NCBI GenBank assembly: GCA_014360395.1
Contig: JACIXM010000408.1
Span: forward strand, 1 to 9,182
Direction: 5' to 3'
Source: Actinotalea sp.
GTDB taxonomy: Bacteria > Actinomycetota > Actinomycetes > Actinomycetales > Cellulomonadaceae
Length of the DNA: 9,182 nucleotides
Shown here: piece after piece, positions 1 to 6,091 of the stretch
How positions within the stretch are numbered: the first letter of the stretch is position 1
Layout: the number at the start of each line of letters is the position of its first letter
Notes under the pieces: model-generated
What the model was told of the DNA's origin: nothing
The model's database searches: none
Seen by the model: only the letters and a program-made list of their open reading frames with translations
Translations under genes and position numbers: made by a program

Positions 1-1
1 C

Positions 2-1441
2 CTGTGCCACCCGGACCAGCGGTCGTACGACCTGGGCGACCTGTCGATCCGGCACCTGCACCGCGAGCTGAGGACGGAGCAGGCGGCCGACGACGGCCAG
101 GGGGCGCTGGACCTCGCGATGGAGGGCGAGGTGCCCCACCAGTCGACCGCCTTGCGTGCGGCGGCGGTGGCGGAGCTGGCGGAGGTGCTCCAGGGGGAGC
201 TGGAGGACCGGGGAGCGCACCGCCTCCTGGCGGACGTCGAGCTGCCCCTCGTCGACGTCCTCGCTCGGATGGAGCAGACGGGGATCGGCGCCGACAGCGA
301 GTACCTCGACGGGCTCGAGCGCGAGTTCGCGGGCGCCGTCGCCGACGCCGCGGCGGAGGCGTACGCGGTCATCGGCCGGGAGGTGAACCTGGGATCGCCC
401 AAGCAGCTGCAGGAGGTGCTCTTCGACCAGCTCGGCATGCCCAGGACGAAGAAGATCAAGACCGGCTGGACGACCGACGCGGCCTCGCTGACGGACCTCT
501 TCGAGCGGACCCAGCACCCGTTCCTGGCCCACCTGCTCGCCCACCGGGACGCCTCGCGCCTGCGCCAGACCGTCGAGGGCCTCATCCGGTCCGTCGGCGA
601 CGACGGCCGGATCCACACCACCTTCCAGCAGACCATCGCCGCGACCGGTCGTCTGTCCTCGACCGACCCCAACCTGCAGAACATCCCCATCCGCACCGAG
701 GCCGGCCGGCAGATCCGTCGGGCCTTCGTCGTCGGTGAGGGGTACGAGACGCTGCTCACCGCCGACTACAGCCAGATCGAGATGCGGATCATGGCGCACC
801 TGTCGGGGGACGCCGGCCTGATCGCCGCCTTCCGGTCGGGGGAGGACCTGCACAACTTCGTGGGCTCGCGCGTCTTCGGCGTGCCGACGGACGAGGTGAC
901 GCCGGCCATGCGCTCCAAGATCAAGGCGATGTCCTACGGTCTCGCCTACGGGCTGTCCGCCTTCGGGCTGTCCAAGCAGCTGTCGATCCCCGTGTCGGAG
1001 GCCTCCGGGCTCATGGAGGAGTACTTCGACCGCTTCGGCGGGGTCCGTGACTACCTCGCCGGCGTCGTCGACGAGGCGCGGCGCAGTGGCTGGACCGCGA
1101 CCATCCTCGGCCGGCGGCGCTACCTGCCGGACCTCACGAGCGACAACCGGCAGCGCCGGGAGATGGCGGAGCGGATGGCGCTCAACGCGCCGATCCAGGG
1201 GAGCGCGGCGGACATCATCAAGGTCGCCATGCTCGGGGTCGACCGGCGCCTGCGGGCCGAGGGGCTGCGGTCCCGCCTGCTCCTGCAGGTCCACGACGAG
1301 CTGGTCCTCGAGGTGGCTCCCGGTGAGCGGGAGAGCGTCGAGGCGCTCGTGCGCGACGAGATGGGCCATGCGGTCGCGCTGTCGGTGCCGCTCGACGTCT
1401 CGGTGGGGGTGGGCCGCAGCTGGCACGAGGCCGGCCACTGA
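2..1441 (+). CDS. polA: DNA polymerase I, 5'-truncated by the window edge
   Basis: Family A DNA polymerase, acting in DNA repair and in replacing RNA primers on the lagging strand. Only the last 479 codons are present; the reading frame is open from base 2, so the 5' nuclease domain and part of the exonuclease-like domain lie upstream. The first ~100 residues belong to the 3'-5' exonuclease-like domain (RSYDLGDLSIRHL), and the polymerase domain follows. Visible motifs are TGRLSSTDPNLQNIP, motif A DYSQIEMR with the metal-binding Asp at 764-766, the O-helix (motif B) RSKIKAMSYGLAYG at about 911-949, and motif C QVHDELV with the catalytic Asp at 1295-1297. All catalytic polymerase residues look intact. 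The Tyr encoded at 935-937 replaces the Phe762 of the E. coli enzyme. The exonuclease III motif (YxxxD) seems absent, as in other actinobacterial Pol I, so proofreading is probably lost. It converges with the methyltransferase gene. The identification is secure. Confidence 0.97.
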   Translation: MCHPDQRSYDLGDLSIRHLHRELRTEQAADDGQGALDLAMEGEVPHQSTALRAAAVAELAEVLQGELEDRGAHRLLADVELPLVDVLARMEQTGIGADSEYLDGLEREFAGAVADAAAEAYAVIGREVNLGSPKQLQEVLFDQLGMPRTKKIKTGWTTDAASLTDLFERTQHPFLAHLLAHRDASRLRQTVEGLIRSVGDDGRIHTTFQQTIAATGRLSSTDPNLQNIPIRTEAGRQIRRAFVVGEGYETLLTADYSQIEMRIMAHLSGDAGLIAAFRSGEDLHNFVGSRVFGVPTDEVTPAMRSKIKAMSYGLAYGLSAFGLSKQLSIPVSEASGLMEEYFDRFGGVRDYLAGVVDEARRSGWTATILGRRRYLPDLTSDNRQRREMAERMALNAPIQGSAADIIKVAMLGVDRRLRAEGLRSRLLLQVHDELVLEVAPGERESVEALVRDEMGHAVALSVPLDVSVGVGRSWHEAGH

Positions 1442-1448
1442 CGGTGGC

Positions 1449-1471
1449 GCCGCGGGCGACCGCGACGCGGC
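1449..1471. terminator. Possible shared hairpin between convergent genes
   Basis: The 30-base gap between the polA stop and the methyltransferase stop contains a 6-bp inverted repeat, GCCGCG / CGCGGC, with an 11-base loop. Its symmetry and position suit a bidirectional terminator for the two convergent genes. There is no T-tract on either strand, and such short GC repeats are frequent by chance in this genome, so the call is weak. Confidence 0.25.
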
Positions 1472-2275
1472 TCAGCGCTCCTTGCGCGTGACGAAGACGG
1501 CCGTGCCCGGGATCCGCGCGCCGCGCAGCGGACTCCAGCCGCCCCAGGTGCGGGTGTTGCCCGCGGGCCACTCGGGCTCGACGAGGTCCACCAGATGCAG
1601 ACCGGCAGCGACCAGGTCCCGGACGTGGTCGCCCACCGTGCGGTGGTACTCCGCGTACGTCACCGTCCCGTGCTCGTCGGTCTCGACGTAGGGGGTGCGG
1701 TCGAAGTAGGAGCGCGTGGCGGTCAGCCCTCGCTCGCCCGGGTCGTCGGGGAAGGCCCAGCGGACCGGGTGCGTCACGGCGAACACCCACCGTCCGCCGG
1801 GGCGGAGCACCCGGGCGGCCTCCCGGTGCAGCGCCCGGGCGTCCGGGACGAACGGCAGTGCGCCGTACGCGGTGAAGACCACGTCCAGGGTCCCGTCGGG
1901 CAGGGGCAGGCGCCGCGCGTCGGCCTGCAGCAGCGGCGTCCGGGTGCCGGCGACCTCGTCGAGTCGGCGCGCCGCGGCGAGCATCCCGGCCGACAGGTCG
2001 CTCGCGACGGCGTCGACGCCGCGGGCGCGCAGCCAGCGTGTGCACTGGGCCGCGCCCGCGCCCACCTCGAGCACCCGGCGGCCCGTCACGTCCCCGAGCA
2101 GACGCGCCTCCTCCTCCCGCAGGCCCTCCGGGCACCAGCGGAAGTCGGACACCCCGAGCGCGACGCCGTGCTCGTCGAGGTAGTCCTCGGCGTTGGCGTC
2201 CCACCAGTGCCGCGCGGCGCGACCGTCGTCGTCGACGGCCCGGTACCCGGCGAAATCCCGTCCTGGTCCCTGCAT
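1472..2275 (-). CDS. Class I SAM-dependent methyltransferase (Methyltransf_11 type)
   Basis: Predicted soluble methyltransferase of 267 residues that transfers a methyl group from S-adenosylmethionine; the acceptor cannot be read from sequence. The Rossmann-type SAM fold is clear. Motif I is VLEVGAGAAQ (residues 68-77), with an acidic Asp93 after strand 2 that normally binds the ribose hydroxyls. Asp118 in LQADARRLPL is the usual adenine-side contact, motif II is LDVVFTAYGALPFV (129-142), and RVLRPGGRWVF lies near 154-164. The N-terminal ~60 residues, rich in Trp and acidic residues (HWWDANAEDYLDEHG), probably form a lid or acceptor-binding part. ATG at 2275 was chosen because GGGAAG lies 9-10 bases upstream and similarity-like sequence begins there; the much longer antisense open frame beyond it is a GC artefact. 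It is convergent with polA and divergent from the transporter operon. It could act on a small molecule, quinone precursor or other substrate. Confidence 0.9.
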   Translation of the reverse strand: MQGPGRDFAGYRAVDDDGRAARHWWDANAEDYLDEHGVALGVSDFRWCPEGLREEEARLLGDVTGRRVLEVGAGAAQCTRWLRARGVDAVASDLSAGMLAAARRLDEVAGTRTPLLQADARRLPLPDGTLDVVFTAYGALPFVPDARALHREAARVLRPGGRWVFAVTHPVRWAFPDDPGERGLTATRSYFDRTPYVETDEHGTVTYAEYHRTVGDHVRDLVAAGLHLVDLVEPEWPAGNTRTWGGWSPLRGARIPGTAVFVTRKER

Positions 2276-2297
2276 GGGTCTAGTCTTCCCGAGTTCT

Positions 2298-2327
2298 GAC
2301 GGTGAACCGTCGTTAACCGAATGGTGA
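2298..2327. promoter_or_regulatory. Palindrome and phased AACCG repeats in divergent promoter region
   Basis: The 165-base gap between the divergent methyltransferase and transporter genes has an AT-richer patch unlike its surroundings. It contains the inverted repeat GACGGT-GA-ACCGTC (2298-2311). The pentamer AACCG occurs at 2305-2309 and again at 2315-2319, exactly 10 bases (one helical turn) apart. GGTGA occurs at 2301-2305 and 2323-2327. This could be an operator for a regulator of one or both genes. I could not find a convincing -35/-10 pair on either strand. The rest of the gap (about 2355-2425) is GC-rich and shows only short hairpin potential. The binding-site reading is inference. 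Confidence 0.35.
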
Positions 2328-2429
2328 CATTCGCCTGCTGACCAGCGTTGACGCCTGTGACCTGGGCGCCGGCCCCGGCGGCAGGGGTGCCCGAGCCCCG
2401 CGCGACGGTGCGTGGGGAGGACGAGACAC

Positions 2430-2436
2430 GAGGTGA
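2430..2436 (+). promoter_or_regulatory. Ribosome binding site fixing the GTG start of the binding-protein gene
   Basis: GAGGTGA matches the anti-Shine-Dalgarno sequence closely, with 7 bases between its GAGG core and the GTG at 2441. It decides the start against an upstream in-frame open stretch from about 2348. It also places a proper lipoprotein signal peptide at the very N-terminus. Confidence 0.8.
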
Positions 2437-2440
2437 TGGT

Positions 2441-4114
2441 GTGAGGAAGGCCCTGAGGACCACGGCGCTCGGCGCCGTGACGGTCCTGGCCCTGACGGCG
2501 TGCGCGGCGAGCGACCGCGACACGCAGGCCACCGACGACGCGACGGGGGAGAGCGGCGGTCGCGACACGTTCATCTTCGCCGCCTCCTCGGACCCGGCGT
2601 CGCTGGACCCGGCGTTCGCCAACGACGGGGAGTCGTTCCGCGTCGCCCGGCAGATCTTCGAGGGGCTCGTCGGCGTCGAGCCCGGCACCGCCGACCCCGC
2701 TCCGCTCCTGGCGGAGTCGTGGCAGGTGAGCGAGGACGGCCTGACGTACGAGTTCGCACTCAAGGAGGGCGTGACGTTCCACGACGGCACGCCGTTCGAC
2801 GCCGAGGCGGTGTGCTTCAACTTCGAGCGCTGGAACAACTTCACCGGCGTCCTGCAGTCGGAGAGCCTGTCCTACTACTGGCAGAAGGTGAACGGGGGCT
2901 TCGCCTCCAGCGACGTCGCCTCTCTCGACGGCACCGGCAAGTACGAGAGCTGCGACGCCGTGGACGAGACGACGGCCGTCATCACCCTGCGCAGCCCGCT
3001 GCCGGAGTTCATCTCCGCGCTGTCCCTGCCGTCGTTCTCCATGCAGTCGCCGACCGCGCTGCAGGAGTACGAGGCCGACGACGTCGGCGGCGACGCCTCC
3101 GCCCCGGTCCTGCCGGCGTACGCGACCGGGCACCCGACCGGGACCGGCCCGTTCCAGTTCGACTCCTGGTCCCGCGGCCAGGAGGTCCGGCTCACGGCGT
3201 ACCCCGACTACTGGGGCGAGCAGGGGCAGGTCCAGCGGATCGTCTTCCCCGTCATCGCCGACGCGACGGCCCGCCGCCAGGCCCTCCAGGCCGGGGACAT
3301 CGACGGGTTCGACCTGGTCGGCCCCGCGGACGTCGTCGCGCTGGAGGACGCCGGGTTCCAGATCGTCAACCGCGAGCCGTTCAACATCCTCTACCTGGGC
3401 ATGAACCAGGCCGATCCGGCGCTGGAGGACCTGCGGGTCCGCCAGGCGATCGCGCACGCGATCAACAAGGAGGCGCTGGTCGCCCAGACGCTGCCCGAGG
3501 GGACGGAGATCGCGACCAACTTCGTGCCGCCGTCGGTCGCCGGGTGGAGCGGGGACGTGACGACCTACGACTACGACCCCGACCGGGCGCGTGAGCTGCT
3601 CGCCGAGGCCGGTGCCGAGGGCGTGACGATCGACTTCAACTACCCGACCAACGTCTCCCGGCCGTACATGCCGACCCCGGAGCAGGTCTTCCAGTCGATC
3701 GCCGCGGACCTCGAGGAGGTCGGGATCACGATCAACCCCGTTCCCGAGCCGTGGGCCCCGGACTACCTCGACCGCATGCAGGGCACGCCGGACCACGGTC
3801 TGCACCTGCTGGGCTGGACCGGCGACTACAACGACACCTACAACTTCATCGGCGTCTTCTTCGGGGCGCCGTCGAACGAGTGGGGCTTCGACGACCCGGA
3901 GCTGTTCGAGATGATCGGCGACGCGCGGTACCAGACGAGCGTCGAGGACCAGACAGCGGCCTACGAGGCGGCGAACGAGGCGATCATGGAGCGGCTGCCC
4001 GGCGTGCCGCTCGCGCACCCCGTGCCGTCGCTCGCCTTCGCCCCGGGTGTCGGGAACTACCCGGCCTCCCCGGTGCAGGACGAGGTCTACAACGTCGTCA
4101 CGCTGGACGACTGA
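2441..4114 (+). CDS. Peptide-type ABC transporter substrate-binding lipoprotein (SBP family 5)
   Basis: Extracellular solute-binding lipoprotein of 557 residues (SBP_bac_5, DppA/OppA family), which captures ligand and delivers it to the permeases encoded just downstream. The N-terminus is a lipoprotein signal peptide: MRKALR, a hydrophobic stretch, then the lipobox L18-T19-A20-C21. Cys21 should be lipidated, and a Ser/Asp/Gly-rich linker follows. Family hallmarks are SSDPASLDPAFANDGES, LAESWQVSEDGLTYEF, GVTFHDGTPFDAEAV and GTGPFQFDSW. GWTGDYNDTYNF carries Asp462 at the place where DppA and OppA hold an Asp that binds the peptide alpha-amino group. Cys125 and Cys171 are both in the exported domain and may form a disulfide. 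The GTG start has a strong ribosome binding site. It is the first gene of the importer operon, 22 bases before the next start. A peptide ligand is favoured; nickel, sugar or other family ligands are not excluded. Confidence 0.93.
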   Translation: MRKALRTTALGAVTVLALTACAASDRDTQATDDATGESGGRDTFIFAASSDPASLDPAFANDGESFRVARQIFEGLVGVEPGTADPAPLLAESWQVSEDGLTYEFALKEGVTFHDGTPFDAEAVCFNFERWNNFTGVLQSESLSYYWQKVNGGFASSDVASLDGTGKYESCDAVDETTAVITLRSPLPEFISALSLPSFSMQSPTALQEYEADDVGGDASAPVLPAYATGHPTGTGPFQFDSWSRGQEVRLTAYPDYWGEQGQVQRIVFPVIADATARRQALQAGDIDGFDLVGPADVVALEDAGFQIVNREPFNILYLGMNQADPALEDLRVRQAIAHAINKEALVAQTLPEGTEIATNFVPPSVAGWSGDVTTYDYDPDRARELLAEAGAEGVTIDFNYPTNVSRPYMPTPEQVFQSIAADLEEVGITINPVPEPWAPDYLDRMQGTPDHGLHLLGWTGDYNDTYNFIGVFFGAPSNEWGFDDPELFEMIGDARYQTSVEDQTAAYEAANEAIMERLPGVPLAHPVPSLAFAPGVGNYPASPVQDEVYNVVTLDD

Positions 4115-4136
4115 GGAACAGGACGGCACCACCGGC

Positions 4137-5141
4137 ATGGTCAGACTCGTCCTGCAGCGTCTGGCGCTGCTCGTCCCGACGCTGTTCGGACTGTCCGTCC
4201 TGCTGTTCCTGTGGGTGCGCGCTCTCCCGGGAGGTCCGGCGACGGCCCTCCTGGGGGAGCGCGCCACCCCGGACGCGGTGGAGCGGATCAACCGGCTCTA
4301 CGGCTTCGACCGCCCGCTGCACGAGCAGTACGTGACGTGGCTCGGCCAGCTCCTCCAGGGGAACTTCGGCGTCTCCACCCGGACGGCACGGCCCGTCCTG
4401 GACGAGTTCCTCGCGCGGTTCCCGGCGACCATCGAGCTCACCGCCCTCGCGCTGCTCATCGCCGTGGGGGTCGGTATCCCGCTCGGCTACGTCGCGGCGC
4501 GCCACCAGGGCCGCCTGCTGGACCACACGACGGTCGTCGCGTCCCTGCTCGGCGTCACGATCCCGGTGTTCTTCCTGGCGTTCCTGCTCAAGTGGATGTT
4601 CGCGGTCCAGCTCGGCCTCTTCCCCTCGGCCGGTCGGCAGTCCGCCTCGATGGTGGCCACGCACCCCACGGGCTTCTACGTCCTGGACGGTCTGCTGACC
4701 CGGGAGTGGGACGCGGCATGGGACGCCCTGATGCACCTGGTCCTGCCCGCCATCGCGCTCGGGTCGATCCCGCTGGCGATCATCGCGCGCATCACCCGCG
4801 CGTCGGTCATCGAGGTGCAGAACGCGGACTACGTCCGGACCGCCCGGGCCAAGGGGCTCGGCCCAGGGCGGCTGCGCCGCCGGGTCGTCCTGCGCAACGC
4901 GATGCTGCCCGTCTCCACGACGATCGGCCTCCAGGTCGGCCTGCTGCTGTCCGGGGCGGTCCTCACCGAGACGGTCTTCGCGTTCAACGGGATCGGCAGC
5001 TTCCTGGCGAACGCCGTCTTCAACCTCGACTACGCCGTGCTGCAGGGCTTCATCCTGTTCATCGCGGTGGTCTACGCGCTGGTCAACCTGGCCGTGGACG
5101 TCTCCTACGGCCTCATCGACCCCAGGATGCGTGCCCGATGA
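4137..5141 (+). CDS. DppB-like ABC transporter permease
   Basis: Inner-membrane permease of 334 residues (BPD_transp_1 family, DppB/OppB/GsiC type) that forms half of the importer channel. About six membrane segments can be seen, near residues 9-27, 100-120, 135-158, 196-217, 257-282 and 300-325. The first ends in VRALPGGPA, the typical DppB signature. A periplasmic loop lies between segments 1 and 2 (GFDRPLHEQYVTWLGQLLQG). The EAA loop, which docks on the ATPase, is at about residues 231-250 (DYVRTARAKGLG). The C-terminus YGLIDPRMRAR is characteristic. The ATG at 4137 lies 22 bases after the binding-protein stop; its ribosome site is mediocre (AGGA about 13 bases away), so translation may depend partly on coupling. 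Its TGA overlaps the next ATG. Class certain; substrate unknown from this gene alone. Confidence 0.94.
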   Translation: MVRLVLQRLALLVPTLFGLSVLLFLWVRALPGGPATALLGERATPDAVERINRLYGFDRPLHEQYVTWLGQLLQGNFGVSTRTARPVLDEFLARFPATIELTALALLIAVGVGIPLGYVAARHQGRLLDHTTVVASLLGVTIPVFFLAFLLKWMFAVQLGLFPSAGRQSASMVATHPTGFYVLDGLLTREWDAAWDALMHLVLPAIALGSIPLAIIARITRASVIEVQNADYVRTARAKGLGPGRLRRRVVLRNAMLPVSTTIGLQVGLLLSGAVLTETVFAFNGIGSFLANAVFNLDYAVLQGFILFIAVVYALVNLAVDVSYGLIDPRMRAR

Positions 5142-6091
5142 CGACAGAACCCGCGGCCCAGGCCGCCCTCCACGACGACCTGCTCGGCAGCGCCGGTGAC
5201 GGTCCGGACCGGGAGCCGGGGGACGAGGGCGCCAGCATCTGGCGTGTGGCGGCCCGACGGCTGCGCCGCAACCCCGGCGCGATCCTCGGCGCCGTCATCG
5301 TGCTCGTCTTCGTGCTCGTCGCCCTCCTGGCGCCCCTCCTGGCGCCGTACGGCCCCCAGGAGCTGCCCGGGCGTGCGGAGATCCGCCCCACGTACATCCC
5401 CGGCCCGTCGTCGGAGTACCTCCTGGGACTGGACCGGTACGGCGGCGACCTCTTCTCCAAGCTCATCTGGGGCGCGCGGGCCTCGCTCGTGATCGGGGTG
5501 CTCTCGACCCTGCTGGGACTCGCCGGCGGGGCGGTCGTCGGTCTGGTCGCGGGTGCCTTCGGCGGGTGGGTGGACACCATGACGATGCGGTTCGTCGACC
5601 TCATGCTGTCGGTGCCGTCCCTGCTCCTGGCGGTCTCGATCGCGGCGGTGATCGGCCAGTCCCCGGTGGCCGTGATCGTGGCGATCGGTGTGGTGCAGGT
5701 GCCGATCTTCGCGCGGCTGCTGCGCGGCACGATGCTCGCCCAGCGGGGTCAGGACTACGTGCTCGCGGCGCGTTCCCTCGGGCTCTCCCGGCGCACCGTG
5801 ACGATGAGCCACGTGCTGCCCAACAGCCTCGGTCCGGTGATCGTGCAGGCCACGCTCATGCTGGCGACCGCCGTGATCGAGGCGGCGGCGCTGTCCTTCC
5901 TCGGCCTGGGCGGGGGGTCGCCGACGACAGCGGAGTGGGGCCGGATGCTCACCGCCGCGCAGAACGAGCTGGAGGTCGCCCCGCGGCTCGCGCTGTGGCC
6001 GGGCGCGCTCATCGCGATCACCGCGCTCGGCTTCACGCTGTTCGGCGAGGCCCTGCGCGAGGCGCTCGACCCCAAGACGAGGAAGAGGTGA
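5138..6091 (+). CDS. DppC-like ABC transporter permease
   Basis: Second inner-membrane permease of the importer, 317 residues (DppC/OppC/GsiD type), pairing with the DppB-like protein. An acidic cytosolic N-terminal tail of about 40 residues precedes the OppC_N-type first helix: RRLRRNPGAILGA, then a hydrophobic run near 48-70 and LLAPYGPQE. LLGLDRYGGDLFSKLIWGAR is the usual family stretch before the core permease domain. The EAA loop DYVLAARSLGLSRR lies at residues 206-219, and AALSFLGLGGGSPTTAEWG is the diagnostic C-terminal block. The gene starts within the stop of the previous gene (ATGA overlap, with AGGA about 10 bases upstream), which implies translational coupling. Its own stop overlaps the GTG of the ATPase gene. 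No odd features; length is normal. Confidence 0.95.
   Translation: MTTEPAAQAALHDDLLGSAGDGPDREPGDEGASIWRVAARRLRRNPGAILGAVIVLVFVLVALLAPLLAPYGPQELPGRAEIRPTYIPGPSSEYLLGLDRYGGDLFSKLIWGARASLVIGVLSTLLGLAGGAVVGLVAGAFGGWVDTMTMRFVDLMLSVPSLLLAVSIAAVIGQSPVAVIVAIGVVQVPIFARLLRGTMLAQRGQDYVLAARSLGLSRRTVTMSHVLPNSLGPVIVQATLMLATAVIEAAALSFLGLGGGSPTTAEWGRMLTAAQNELEVAPRLALWPGALIAITALGFTLFGEALREALDPKTRKR

Noticed and set aside
2348..2376. TTGACG as a -35 box for the transporter operon
   Set aside because: No -10-like hexamer occurs 16-19 bases downstream; the sequence there is solid G/C.
2348..2440. Upstream extension of the binding protein from a start near 2348
   Set aside because: It would bury the lipoprotein signal peptide behind 31 residues. 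The GTG at 2441 has a strong ribosome binding site and gives a normal signal peptide.
1472..4291. 939-codon open frame on the minus strand
   Set aside because: Only its last 267 codons form the methyltransferase. The rest lies opposite the binding-protein gene, is rich in Arg/Val/Gly repeats typical of GC-rich antisense frames, and has no recognisable domain.
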